Part shown: one piece after another, positions 50,867 through 59,814 of the stretch
How the letters are laid out: each line of letters starts with the position of its first letter
Position numbering within the stretch: position 1 is the first letter of the stretch
Source: Pseudarthrobacter defluvii
GTDB lineage: Bacteria > Actinomycetota > Actinomycetes > Actinomycetales > Micrococcaceae
NCBI RefSeq assembly: GCF_030816725.1
Contig: NZ_JAUSYG010000001.1
Span: forward strand, 4,030,001-4,094,000
Length of the DNA: 64,000 bases
Direction: 5' to 3'
Made by a program: the position numbers and the translations under genes
The notes under the pieces: generated by a model
Database searches by the model: none
Seen by the model: the letters and a program-made list of their open reading frames with translations, nothing else
What the model was told of the DNA's origin: nothing

Positions 50867-51375
50867 AGTCCTGCCAGCCTGGCTTCACCGCGGGCGGCCA
50901 GCTGTTCCCGCAGCCGCGCGCCCTCTTCAGCCGGAAGGCCGGGGATGCGCGCGTTGGTGCCCGGCGACGCGGTGTGGAGCTTAACGGTGCACAGGCCCAG
51001 GCTGCGCTCCACTGGTCCCACGGCGATGTCCACGTACTGCATCCGGCCGTACGGCACGGCCATGGTGCGCTGGAAGAAGATGCCGCTCCTGACCAGCAGG
51101 TCGGCATCGCGCTCGGCGTAGCCGATGGCCCGGACCTGCCGCGGGATAAGCACCAGCCGCCACACGGCGACCAGCAGCATGACGGCCGGAACGGTGATGG
51201 CCAGCCACAGCGGGGGCCACCGCCACCATCCCAGGAGGACAAACGCCAGCGGTGCGGACAGCACCAGGACCGCGGCAAGGTTGGCCAGGGCCCATTCCAC
51301 CAAACGGACCCTTATGTATTGGGGTGACACGCGCTGCCAGGCGATACCCGGCGGGTCAATCGCCTCGGTACGCAT
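50863..51375 (-). CDS. Membrane protein with bPH2 (DUF304) domain, smaller of a pair
   Basis: A 170-residue YdbS-like protein with two N-terminal transmembrane helices (ALANLAAVLVLSAPLAFVLL, LWLAITVPAVMLLVAVWRLV) and one bPH2 domain (GYAERDADLLVRSGIFFQRT, MAVPYGRMQYVDIAVGPVER). The ATG at 51375 (MRTEAIDPPGIAWQ) is within the end of the DUF3180 gene, giving a 20-base overlap. It probably forms a complex with the larger protein that follows. Confidence 0.83.
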   Translation of the reverse strand: MRTEAIDPPGIAWQRVSPQYIRVRLVEWALANLAAVLVLSAPLAFVLLGWWRWPPLWLAITVPAVMLLVAVWRLVLIPRQVRAIGYAERDADLLVRSGIFFQRTMAVPYGRMQYVDIAVGPVERSLGLCTVKLHTASPGTNARIPGLPAEEGARLREQLAARGEARLAGL

Positions 51376-51901
51376 ATTCGCCTTCCCCAGCCGCCTCGCC
51401 GCGGGCAGGGCGGCCCTTTTTACCGTCCAGGTTGGGGTCGCTGTCCTCGGGCGGAATCTTGCAGAAACGCTCCACAATGAGCCCCACCACGATCATCACC
51501 AGGCCGCCGCCGGCCATGGCCAGGGCCAGCCAGGTGATCCCCTGGTCACTGCGCATGCTCCAGATCCGGAGCTGGTCCAGGAAGATGCCGATGTGCCAAC
51601 CCAGCAGCACTGTGCCGGCGTACGCGCAGGCCTGCGCCAGGACCAGGGTCCGGGCGGCCATGAGGGGATCCAGCTGGGTCTTTTTTGCCGTGCTGTTGGG
51701 TTTGTGGCTGTTGCGCCACCTCAGGATCCGGATGCCCAGGATCAGCGTGATGATGACGATGACGCCCATGGTGGCAAGCGCGGTGGCAGGCAGGACGGGC
51801 GTGGCCATGCTGTACCGACTGGTGACCACTGTGGCCGACCAGCCGGCGACCGTGAGGATGACGCAGATCAGGAGCAGGCGCAGGGGGTTGATGGGGTTCA
51901 T
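51356..51901 (-). CDS. DUF3180 membrane protein
   Basis: A 181-residue protein with four transmembrane segments (LLLICVILTVAGWSATVV, LATMGVIVIITLILGIRIL, MAARTLVLAQACAYAGTVLL, WLALAMAGGGLVMIVVGLIV) and a charged C-terminus. DUF3180 genes follow folK in most Actinobacteria, as here, with a four-base overlap. Function unknown. Confidence 0.9.
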   Translation of the reverse strand: MNPINPLRLLLICVILTVAGWSATVVTSRYSMATPVLPATALATMGVIVIITLILGIRILRWRNSHKPNSTAKKTQLDPLMAARTLVLAQACAYAGTVLLGWHIGIFLDQLRIWSMRSDQGITWLALAMAGGGLVMIVVGLIVERFCKIPPEDSDPNLDGKKGRPARGEAAGEGEYAYRGD

Positions 51902-52443
51902 CGCTCCTCCACCGCTCCCGCCGTCGGCATGCCGTCAAAGTCCCCGAAGCCATCGAACGGTGCCAGGTCGGCAAAGTCGTCGGCCCGGGCGGCCAGGGAG
52001 CTGATCCGTTCGCCATTCAAGGTGGCGGCCGGTTCGATCAGTGACCACGGGTAGAGGACGAACGCCCGTGACGCAGCGCGGGGGTGCGGGAGCGTCAGGG
52101 TGGGGTCGTCGCTGCGGAGGTCCCCGTACGTGATGATGTCGACGTCGAGCGTCCGCGGCCCCCAGTGCACCTCGCGGACGCGGAGGTGCTTGTTCTCCAC
52201 GGCATGGCAGTGTTCCAGCAGTTCCAGGGGCGTCAGGCTGGTTTCCACGGTGATGACCATGTTCAGGAAGTCAGGCTGCCCGGCAGGGCCGCCCACGGCT
52301 TTCGTCTGCACGATGGGCGAGACGGCCAGGAGGCGCACCTCCGGCGGATCCACCAGGTCCGCCACAGCCTCCGTCAGGGTCTCGTTCCGTTCACCAAGGT
52401 TGCTGCCGAGGGCGAGCACCGCCTTGGTGTAAATGCCGTTCAT
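51898..52443 (-). CDS. folK: 6-hydroxymethyl-dihydropterin pyrophosphokinase FolK
   Basis: Transfers pyrophosphate from ATP to hydroxymethyl-dihydropterin in folate synthesis. The 181 residues include LALGSNLGERNETLTEAV near the N-terminus and the signature VHWGPRTLDVDIITYGDL, with LPHPRAASRAFVLYPW. It overlaps folB by four bases, so the fol genes are translationally coupled. Confidence 0.95.
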   Translation of the reverse strand: MNGIYTKAVLALGSNLGERNETLTEAVADLVDPPEVRLLAVSPIVQTKAVGGPAGQPDFLNMVITVETSLTPLELLEHCHAVENKHLRVREVHWGPRTLDVDIITYGDLRSDDPTLTLPHPRAASRAFVLYPWSLIEPAATLNGERISSLAARADDFADLAPFDGFGDFDGMPTAGAVEER

Positions 52444-52829
52444 GCGCCGGGCCCGGACACCACGCCGGCAGGGACACGTTCCCGGCGGACGGTAACCGCA
52501 ACGTCCCCGAACGGAACCTCGATGGGGGCCTGGGGCTTATGGACGGTGATTTCCACCGCCTGGAGCTTGAATTCCGCCAGGAGGCTGTCCGCGATCCGCA
52601 CCGCGAGTGCCTCGATGAGATTCAGGGGTTCTCCGGAGATCCACTCGGTGATGCGCCGCGCCACCTCGCCGTAGTGTGCCGTGTCCCGCACGTCGTCGGA
52701 CTGCGCCGCTTCGGTGAAATCCAGGCAGAGCACGGCGTCCACCACAAAGGGCTGGCCCTCCCGGCGTTCGAAATCGAAGACGCCGTGGTGGCCCACTGCG
52801 GTCACTCCGGTGAGCGTAATCCTGTCCAT
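52440..52829 (-). CDS. folB: Dihydroneopterin aldolase FolB
   Basis: Converts dihydroneopterin to hydroxymethyl-dihydropterin. The 129 residues start MDRITLTGVTAVGHHGVFDF and include the conserved glutamate and tyrosine positions (GHHGVFDFERREGQPF, DTAHYGEVARRITEWISGEP) and KPQAPIEVPFGDVAVTV with the catalytic lysine. It lies between folP (13-base gap) and folK (overlap). Confidence 0.94.
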   Translation of the reverse strand: MDRITLTGVTAVGHHGVFDFERREGQPFVVDAVLCLDFTEAAQSDDVRDTAHYGEVARRITEWISGEPLNLIEALAVRIADSLLAEFKLQAVEITVHKPQAPIEVPFGDVAVTVRRERVPAGVVSGPGA

Positions 52830-52842
52830 GGGTCCCCCGGCC

Positions 52843-53781
52843 CTATTGCGTTTTGGGTACGGCTGCTGCTGTGGGTACGGCCGCCATGCGCGCGGCCACC
52901 TTGACGGCGTCAAGGCTTGACCCGACGTCGTGTACGCGGACAGCCCAGGCACCCCGGAAGGCGCTGATGGCCGTGATCGCCGCCGTCGCCCCGTCCCGTT
53001 CCTCGGGAGCGGCGGCCTTCCCGGCGACCGTGAGCAGGGTGCCCAGGAAGCGCTTGCGGGAGGCGCCCACCAGCACCTTGTGGCCCAGGCTGTCCAGCTG
53101 GTCCAGGTGCTGCAGCAGTTCCCAGTTCTGGGCATCGTTCTTGGCGAAGCCCAGGCCCGGATCGATGATGATCTGTTCCGGGCTGACACCGGCGGCATAC
53201 AGCTTGTCCCGCACTCCTGCCAGCTCGGCCACCACTTCCCCGGCCACATCCGTGTACTGGGCAAGCGAGTTCATGGTCCGGGCGTCCCCGCGGCGGTGGG
53301 TGAGCACGTACGGCACCCTGGAGGCCGCCACGAACTCGGCCATTTCCGGTTCAATGCTCAGGCCGGAAATGTCGTTGACGATGGCGGCGCCCGCCCTGAC
53401 TGCCGCTTCGGCGGTGGCGGCGTGGGTGGTGTCGATGCTGACCAGCGCCCCTGCCTTTACCAGGGCCTCGATTACGGGCAGCACCCGGCGCTGCTCTTCG
53501 TCGGGGCTGACGTCATCCGCGCCCGGGCGGGTGGACTCGCCGCCGACGTCGATGATGTCCGCACCGGCGTAGAACATCCTCAGGCCGGCGGCGATGGCCG
53601 TATCTGCCGTGGTGTGTTTCCCTCCGTCGCTGAAGGAATCCGGGGTGACGTTCAGGATGCCCATGACCAGGGTCCGGCCGCTGGGCAGCTCTTCGAAGCG
53701 CGCGGCCGGCCGGGGCTTGCGCAGGATGGGCAGCGGGGAAGTTGCGGGCCCCGTTCCGGGGGCTGCAGCGAGTGAATCCAT
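52843..53781 (-). CDS. folP: Dihydropteroate synthase FolP
   Basis: Joins p-aminobenzoate to the pterin pyrophosphate; the target of sulfonamides. The 312 residues carry VMGILNVTPDSFSDGGKHTT, DVGGESTRPGADDV, IIIDPGLGFAKNDAQN and VGASRKRFLG, all expected contacts. The N-terminal 30 residues before PRPAARFEELPSGRT are a variable extension. Nine bases separate it from folE upstream. Confidence 0.95.
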   Translation of the reverse strand: MDSLAAAPGTGPATSPLPILRKPRPAARFEELPSGRTLVMGILNVTPDSFSDGGKHTTADTAIAAGLRMFYAGADIIDVGGESTRPGADDVSPDEEQRRVLPVIEALVKAGALVSIDTTHAATAEAAVRAGAAIVNDISGLSIEPEMAEFVAASRVPYVLTHRRGDARTMNSLAQYTDVAGEVVAELAGVRDKLYAAGVSPEQIIIDPGLGFAKNDAQNWELLQHLDQLDSLGHKVLVGASRKRFLGTLLTVAGKAAAPEERDGATAAITAISAFRGAWAVRVHDVGSSLDAVKVAARMAAVPTAAAVPKTQ

Positions 53782-53790
53782 GGTGTGTGG

Positions 53791-54435
53791 TTACCTTCCG
53801 AGGATGAGGCTCATGGCTTCGGCACGGGTGGCCGGGTCATGAAGCTGCCCGCGGACCGCACTGGTGACGGTCTTCGCTCCGGGCTTGCGGATGCCGCGCA
53901 TCGACATGCACATGTGCTCGCATTCAACGACGACGATGGCGCCGCGGGGTTTGAGGTGGGTGACCAGCGCTTCGACGATCTCAGTGGTGAGCCGCTCCTG
54001 GACCTGCGGCCGGCGTGCGTAGATGTCCACCAGCCGGGCCAGCTTGCTCAGCCCAGTCACCCTGCCGTCGTGTGACGGGATGTAGCCGACGTGGGCCACA
54101 CCGTGAAACGGCACCAGGTGGTGCTCGCAGGTGGAATAGAAGGGAATGTCCTTGACCAGGACCAGTTCCTCATGGTCCAGCTCGAAGGTGGTGGAGAGGA
54201 CCTGCGCCGGATCGTGGTGCAGTCCGGCAAAAATCTCGGCGTACGCCTTCGCCACCCTCTTGGGGGTGTCGAGGAGGCCGCCGCGGTCCGGGTCCTCGCC
54301 AATGGCGAGGAGGATCTCGCGGACGGCAGCCTCGATTCGCGGCCGGTCCACCTTTTGGCTTATCGAATGGTGGGAACCGTCCTCCGCCAGGTATCCGGCG
54401 GAGGCGGGAACGTCGTCGTCGTCGAAGGAAGTCAC
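53791..54435 (-). CDS. folE: GTP cyclohydrolase I FolE
   Basis: First step of folate synthesis, GTP to dihydroneopterin triphosphate. The 214 residues include the zinc ligands ([12 protein letters not shown] and [16 protein letters not shown]) and SVRGQL-like ending [16 protein letters not shown]. It is nine bases downstream of ftsH and begins the folE-folP-folB-folK run. Confidence 0.96.
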   Translation of the reverse strand: MTSFDDDDVPASAGYLAEDGSHHSISQKVDRPRIEAAVREILLAIGEDPDRGGLLDTPKRVAKAYAEIFAGLHHDPAQVLSTTFELDHEELVLVKDIPFYSTCEHHLVPFHGVAHVGYIPSHDGRVTGLSKLARLVDIYARRPQVQERLTTEIVEALVTHLKPRGAIVVVECEHMCMSMRGIRKPGAKTVTSAVRGQLHDPATRAEAMSLILGR

Positions 54436-54444
54436 AGGGAAAGC

Positions 54445-56508
54445 TTAGCCGCGAAGGGTGTCAGGCCCCGAGTCGGTGACCCCGCCCTTGAAGGGTGCAT
54501 CCTCCGGAACGCCCTGCGGATGCGGCGGCTGCGCGTCCAGCGGCTCGTCCAGCCGGGCCTGCTTCGCTTCTTCCTGCGCTTCACGCTCAGCCCGCTCACG
54601 GCGGCTCTCCACCGGCCCCGTCAGCTGCACGGGACGGGTTTGCTTGGACAGCCACACCTCGCGGAAGTCGCGCTTGCGCACGTCCCGGAAGATGTCGGCA
54701 ATCTCGGCCTGGTTGAGGGTTTCGCGCTCCAGCAGCTCAAGGGCCAGGTAGTCCAGGATGTCCCGGTTCTCGGTAAGGATTTCGTAGGCCTCGTCATGGG
54801 CCTGCTCAATCAGGCGGCGCACTTCCTCATCCACGACGTATGCGATCTGGTCCGAGTAGTTGCGCTCGTGCCCGGCGTCGCGGCCCAGGAAAGGTTCGCC
54901 GCCGCCCTGTCCAAGCCGGACGGCGCCGACGCGTTCGCTCATGCCGTACTCGGTGACCATCTTCCGGGCCGTGCCGGTGGCCTTCTCGATGTCATTGGAC
55001 GCGCCGGTGGACGGGTCGTGGAACACGATCTCCTCGGCCACGCGGCCGCCCATGGCGTAAGCCATCTGGTCCAGGAGCTCGTTACGGGTCACGGAGTACT
55101 TGTCGTTTTCCGGAACCACCATGGTGTAGCCCAGGGCACGTCCGCGGGGCAGGATGGTGATCTTGGTGACCGGAGCAGAGTTCCGCAGGGCAGCCGCCAC
55201 CAGGGCGTGGCCGCCTTCGTGGTACGCGGTGATCTTGCGTTCATGTTCCTTCATGACGCGGCTGCGCTTTTGCGGGCCCGCCATGACCCGGTCGATCGCC
55301 TCGTCCAGGGCGCGGTCATCAATCAGGTTGGCGTTGGAGCGGGCGGTGAGCAGCGCCGCCTCGTTCAGGACGTTGGCGAGGTCCGCGCCGGTGTAGCCCG
55401 GCGTTTTCTTGGCTACGGCCTTGAGGTCCACACCGGGTGCCATCGGCTTGCCTTTGGCGTGCACCTGCAGGATCTGGTCACGGCCGATCAAGTCCGGCGC
55501 GTCGACGCCGATCTGGCGGTCGAAGCGGCCGGGACGCAGCAGTGCCGGGTCCAGGACATCGGGCCGGTTGGTGGCGGCGATCAGGATCACGTTGGTTTTG
55601 ACGTCGAAGCCGTCCATCTCAACCAGCAACTGGTTGAGGGTCTGTTCGCGCTCATCGTTGCCGCCGCCAATGCCTGCACCGCGGTGGCGGCCGACGGCGT
55701 CGATTTCATCCACGAAGATGATGGCCGGCGAGTTGGCCTTGGCCTGTTCAAAGAGGTCACGGACGCGGGAGGCGCCGACACCTACGAACATTTCGACGAA
55801 GTCCGAGCCGGAGATGGAGAAGAACGGTACGCCGGCTTCACCGGCAACGGCACGTGCCAGCAAGGTCTTACCGGTACCCGGAGGGCCGTAGAGCAGCACG
55901 CCCTTGGGGATCTTGGCGCCAACGGCCTGGAACTTGGCCGGTTCCTGCAGGAATTCCTTGATCTCCTGCAGTTCCTCCACGGCTTCATCCGAACCTGCGA
56001 CGTCGGCGAAGGTCACCTGCGGCATGTCCTTGCTGACCATCTTGGCCTTGGACTTGCCGAACTGCATGATCTTGGAGCCGCCGCCCTGCATGCGGGTCAT
56101 CAGGAACCAGAAGAGGGCGCCCAACAGGATGACCGGGATCAGAAGGGAGAGCAGGCCGGAGAACCAGTTGCTTTCAATCGGCTGGTCCGTAAAGCCCTGG
56201 GCGGGCTTGGCGTCGGTGACGGCCTTCACCACGTCCTGCGCGCGGGCATCCACGTAGAAGAACTGGACGCTCTTGCCTTTGTCCTGCCCATCCAGCTGCA
56301 GGTTGTCCTTCAGCGTGAGGTCGACGCGGTTCTCACCGTCGAAGATCTTGGCCTGCTCCACCTTGTTGCCGGAGAGCAGTTCCAGGCCCTTGTCCGTGTC
56401 GATCCGGGCCGCACCGCCGGGGGCGAGCGTTGCAAAAGCCACGAGGAGCAGACCGACCACAATGACGATCCAGATGCCCGGGCCTTTGAAGAAGTTCTTA
56501 GCTTTCAT
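54445..56508 (-). CDS. ftsH: ATP-dependent zinc metalloprotease FtsH
   Basis: Membrane AAA protease for quality control. The 687 residues contain two transmembrane helices ([39 protein letters not shown]), AAA domain with Walker [19 protein letters not shown], second region of homology [20 protein letters not shown], and the zinc site [12 protein letters not shown]. The C-terminal tail is polar and rich in Glu/Arg, as in actinobacterial FtsH. ATG at 56508. Preceded by a 278-base gap with a hairpin. Confidence 0.97.
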   Translation of the reverse strand: MKAKNFFKGPGIWIVIVVGLLLVAFATLAPGGAARIDTDKGLELLSGNKVEQAKIFDGENRVDLTLKDNLQLDGQDKGKSVQFFYVDARAQDVVKAVTDAKPAQGFTDQPIESNWFSGLLSLLIPVILLGALFWFLMTRMQGGGSKIMQFGKSKAKMVSKDMPQVTFADVAGSDEAVEELQEIKEFLQEPAKFQAVGAKIPKGVLLYGPPGTGKTLLARAVAGEAGVPFFSISGSDFVEMFVGVGASRVRDLFEQAKANSPAIIFVDEIDAVGRHRGAGIGGGNDEREQTLNQLLVEMDGFDVKTNVILIAATNRPDVLDPALLRPGRFDRQIGVDAPDLIGRDQILQVHAKGKPMAPGVDLKAVAKKTPGYTGADLANVLNEAALLTARSNANLIDDRALDEAIDRVMAGPQKRSRVMKEHERKITAYHEGGHALVAAALRNSAPVTKITILPRGRALGYTMVVPENDKYSVTRNELLDQMAYAMGGRVAEEIVFHDPSTGASNDIEKATGTARKMVTEYGMSERVGAVRLGQGGGEPFLGRDAGHERNYSDQIAYVVDEEVRRLIEQAHDEAYEILTENRDILDYLALELLERETLNQAEIADIFRDVRKRDFREVWLSKQTRPVQLTGPVESRRERAEREAQEEAKQARLDEPLDAQPPHPQGVPEDAPFKGGVTDSGPDTLRG

Positions 56509-56713
56509 CTGTTCGGGGGCTGGCCCCGTCCCTTCCGGTAGTGCTTCACGGCGAGTACTCTGCGCACGTGATGGTGCTGCGTCAGCTTCTAGCTATACAC
56601 CGTCCGGAGTACATCACGCACAGCGAAAAGCAAAAGTTCCCTGTGGGCGTAGCGTGGCGCATCCGCCCGCCGCCTGCTGTTGGAAGGGTACATGCAGGGG
56701 TCCGGGCGGGCAT

Positions 56714-56782
56714 TTTCCGCGAGATGGCATTTGACGGCAGTCCCGGGCGGCAACATTGCCGTGAACTGCCATCTCGCGGGAA
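56714..56782. terminator. Perfect hairpin between hpt and ftsH
   Basis: CCGCGAGATGGCA at 56717-56729 pairs exactly with 56767-56779, and GGCA/TGCC pair inside. Outer T/A bases extend the stem by about three pairs. No T-run follows on the minus strand, so it resembles the other U-less hairpins in this window. It may separate hpt and ftsH transcripts. The rest of the gap (56509-56713) shows no gene and should carry the ftsH promoter. Confidence 0.5.
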
Positions 56783-56786
56783 GGGG

Positions 56787-57341
56787 TTACTCGTAAACGT
56801 GCGGGGCCAGCGTGCCCACGAAGTCCAGGTTGCGGTACTTTTCGGCGTAGTCCAGGCCGTAGCCCACCACGAACTCGTTGGGGATGTCATAGCCGACGTA
56901 CTTGACGTCGATCTGCACCTTGGCGGCGGTGGGCTTGCGGAACGCGGTGCAGATCTCCACCGAGGCAGTCCCGCGGGACTCCAGGTTGGTCTTGAGCCAA
57001 GAGAGGGTGAGGCCGGAGTCGATGATGTCCTCCACGATCAGCACGTCCTTGCCCATGAGGTCCGTGTCCAGGTCCTTGAGGATGCGGACCACCCCGGAGG
57101 ACTGGGTTCCCGAGCCGTAGGACGACACGGCCATCCAGTCCATGGAGATGTGGCTGTGGAGTGCACGGGCGAGGTCCGCCATGACCATCACCGCGCCCTT
57201 GAGGACGCCCACAATGAGGATCTCGCGGCCTTCGTAGTCCTTGTCGATCTGCGCGGCGAGTTCGGTGATCCGCTGCTGGATCTGTTCCTTGGTGTAGAGA
57301 ACGTGCTTGAGATCTGCCTGGACGTCGTTTGAATCCACCAA
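56787..57341 (-). CDS. hpt: Hypoxanthine phosphoribosyltransferase
   Basis: Salvages hypoxanthine and guanine. The 184 residues carry the PRPP-binding motif (VLIVEDIIDSGLTLSWLKTN) and ILIVGVLKGAVMVMADLAR near the N-terminus, with FVVGYGLDYAEKYRNLDFVG in the base-binding hood. It follows tilS by 27 bases, the usual order tilS-hpt-ftsH in Actinobacteria. Confidence 0.96.
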   Translation of the reverse strand: MVDSNDVQADLKHVLYTKEQIQQRITELAAQIDKDYEGREILIVGVLKGAVMVMADLARALHSHISMDWMAVSSYGSGTQSSGVVRILKDLDTDLMGKDVLIVEDIIDSGLTLSWLKTNLESRGTASVEICTAFRKPTAAKVQIDVKYVGYDIPNEFVVGYGLDYAEKYRNLDFVGTLAPHVYE

Positions 57342-57368
57342 TGGCTCCTGTTTAGATGCGGGGTGCGA

Positions 57369-58532
57369 CTATTTTGCGGGCGGTTTTTGAGGCCGGAATA
57401 CTAGCTTCCCACAGCGCGCGCGTTCCCGGGGAACGGAGCCTGCGCGGTCCGGGGCCACCTTGGCGGGGTTGTCCTTCGATTCCTCCAGCTGCGCCAGTGA
57501 CAGCCGGTATGCACTGACGCCGCCGGGAAGCTCCACCGGACCGGCCGAACCCTGCCGCCGCAGCAGCGCCTCCGCCGCCAAAAGGCGCTGGTAGCTGGGC
57601 TGCTGCCCGCCGACGTCGGCCGCTGCCTTGGCGATCACCCGGTACCTGATGGCTGGGGCCAGGGTGCGCAACGCCTCCTCCGGCAGGCTCAGTTCGCTGC
57701 CGTCCCGCTCCACGAGGCAGGCGTAGGTGCTTTCCGCCACATCCTCCAGGTAGTCGGCGTCCAGCTGCAGGATGGCAGCGGTGCGGGCCAGGGACTCGGC
57801 GACGCCGGGGCCAAGTTTTTCTTCAAGGTGCGGGAGTACCTCAACGCGGGTCCTGGACCGTGCGAACGCGGGATCGGCGTTGGTGGGATCGTGCCAAGGC
57901 TCCAGCTCCTCCACGGCGCAGATCTCCTCCGTGTCCGCCCTTCGGAGGCCAAGGAATGGGCGCACCAGCTTGCCGCGGGCCGGACGCATCCCGGCGAGGG
58001 AACGCGTGCCGGAGCCGCGGGCCAGGCCCAGGAGTACCTGTTCGGCCTGATCGTCGAGGGTGTGGCCCAGCAGGATCGCCTCCGCGCCCTGTTGTGCCGC
58101 GGCGGTTTCGAGGGCTGCATGCCGCGCCTCGCGGGCAGCCGCTTCCGGACCCATGCCGGCACAGGCCACGGTGACGGCGCGGACCTCAACGGGTGAGAGG
58201 CCCAACTCCTCCAACGCGTGCGCGGTGCGGGCGGCGATGCCAGCGGATCCGTCCTGCAACTGGTGGTCCACCACCACGGCTCCCACTGTCACAGGGTGCC
58301 CGTCCACGTGGCCGCGGCGCGCGAAGTAGGCGGCGACGGCGGCGAGCGCCAGCGAATCCGGCCCGCCGCTGCACGCCACGATGACGTGGCGGGGATAACC
58401 GGCGTCGGCCAAGGCGTTCTGCAGCATTTTCCGCGCGGTGCCGACGACGGGTGCGAGCCTTCCGGGCCGGCGGCGTCCGCTGGGAACGGCCGCAGCCGCT
58501 GGTGCCTCTTCAGGCAACTGGGCGTCAGGCAA
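57369..58532 (-). CDS. tilS: tRNA(Ile)-lysidine synthetase TilS
   Basis: Modifies the CAU anticodon of one tRNA-Ile to lysidine. The 387 residues include the N-type ATP pyrophosphatase P-loop IVACSGGPDSLALAAVAA, LGHTLDDQAEQVLLGLARGS and the substrate region KLVRPFLGLRRADTEEIC. The C-terminal domain is the short actinobacterial type. Its start is directly beside the DUF2342 stop, so the two are coupled. Confidence 0.94.
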   Translation of the reverse strand: MPDAQLPEEAPAAAAVPSGRRRPGRLAPVVGTARKMLQNALADAGYPRHVIVACSGGPDSLALAAVAAYFARRGHVDGHPVTVGAVVVDHQLQDGSAGIAARTAHALEELGLSPVEVRAVTVACAGMGPEAAAREARHAALETAAAQQGAEAILLGHTLDDQAEQVLLGLARGSGTRSLAGMRPARGKLVRPFLGLRRADTEEICAVEELEPWHDPTNADPAFARSRTRVEVLPHLEEKLGPGVAESLARTAAILQLDADYLEDVAESTYACLVERDGSELSLPEEALRTLAPAIRYRVIAKAAADVGGQQPSYQRLLAAEALLRRQGSAGPVELPGGVSAYRLSLAQLEESKDNPAKVAPDRAGSVPRERARCGKLVFRPQKPPAK

Positions 58533-59717
58533 TCAGAGGCCCATTCGCTCAAGCCACAGCTTGGCGTCGTGGATCTCGGGCTCGGTGGGCAGGTGGTCCG
58601 CCGACTCCCACACCTTGTTAAAGCCATCCATCCCTGCCACATCCACCACGGCGCGGACGAACCTTGCGCCGTCGGAGTACTGGCGCATCTTGGCGTCCAG
58701 GCCCAGGAGGCTTCGGATGAACTTCTCGATCACGCCGCGGTCCTTGCCGCGGTCGTTGAAGCGCTGCCGGATGGTCCTGACGGACGGAACGATGCTGGCG
58801 TCCACGGCGTCCATGACCACGTTCGCGTGACCTTCGAGCAGGCTCATCACGGCGGTGAGGTGCGAGATGGCGGCCTTTTCCTCCGGGTCCTGCAGCAGGT
58901 CCAGGATGGCACCGCGGCGGGGCGCATCCCCGGTTGCCGAGCGGTCCTTCAGGGAGCGGGCGGCAGCGGAAGCACGCTCCATCAGGGAATCAACGTTGCC
59001 CAGGAGGTGGCCGCTGAGGTTGTCGATCTGCTCCAGCATGTGGTGGCGCAGCCAGGGTGCAGCGGCGAACTGGACGCGGTGCGTTTGCTCGTGCAGGCAC
59101 ACCCAGAGCCTGAAATCCTCCGGTGTGACGTTGAGCTCGCGCTCCACCGAGACGATGTTCGGCGCCACCAGCAGGAGCCTGCCGCCGGCCGGGGCTGAGG
59201 AGTTCTCCGCCAGTGCCGCGAAGGGATCGTACTGGCCCAGGACCTTGCTGGACAGGAAGGCCAGCACGGCGCCCAGCTGGCTGCCGGTGATGGCACCGCT
59301 GACGCTGGCCGCGGAGGGGCTCAGGGACCCCCGCCGGCTGTCCAGCATCTTCTGCATGGCGGGCTTGAGCATCACCGCAAAACTCTGGGTATTGGCCTTG
59401 GCCCACGATGCCCGGTCCACCACCAGCACGGAGGAGTCGCGCAGGTCGCGTGCCGCTTCCAGCCCGGTGATTTCGTGGACGTGCGGAACAGAGGCATCCG
59501 CGAGCCGCCGCAGGCTGTCCACCGCCTCGCCGATGGCCTTTTGGTCGAGCACCGGCCCGGCGGGAGCCAGCCGCGCGGCGGTGGAGGCGGCGAGGTCCCA
59601 GTTGATCAGGGCCTGCGCCTGGCTGGGCTGGGACCCATTGGATTGGGCCCCGTTGGACTGGGCTTTTGGGGACATCGTCGATGCGGACTCGCGCGCAGTG
59701 GACTCCATGAGTCCCAT
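58533..59717 (-). CDS. Zinc-dependent metalloprotease family protein (DUF2342)
   Basis: A 394-residue protein of the DUF2342 family, sometimes labelled F420-biosynthesis-associated. The zinc motif HEXXH is seen in VCLHEQTHRVQFAAAP. Other family segments are VSGAITGSQLGAVLAFLSSK, LLLVAPNIVSVERELNV and MSLLEGHANVVMDAVD. It sits between dacB and tilS in Actinobacteria generally, and the role is unknown. The start is uncertain among several ATG codons; a Ser/Gln/Gly-rich N-terminus is poorly conserved. Confidence 0.88.
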   Translation of the reverse strand: MGLMESTARESASTMSPKAQSNGAQSNGSQPSQAQALINWDLAASTAARLAPAGPVLDQKAIGEAVDSLRRLADASVPHVHEITGLEAARDLRDSSVLVVDRASWAKANTQSFAVMLKPAMQKMLDSRRGSLSPSAASVSGAITGSQLGAVLAFLSSKVLGQYDPFAALAENSSAPAGGRLLLVAPNIVSVERELNVTPEDFRLWVCLHEQTHRVQFAAAPWLRHHMLEQIDNLSGHLLGNVDSLMERASAAARSLKDRSATGDAPRRGAILDLLQDPEEKAAISHLTAVMSLLEGHANVVMDAVDASIVPSVRTIRQRFNDRGKDRGVIEKFIRSLLGLDAKMRQYSDGARFVRAVVDVAGMDGFNKVWESADHLPTEPEIHDAKLWLERMGL

Positions 59718-59814
59718 CAGAACACAGCAGGCTGGGGATCGTCCTTAAGTTCGCTCACCGGCGAACTTGCACAGCGGCTGCACAGGACGCCGAAAACACC
59801 GCACCAAGCCCGCG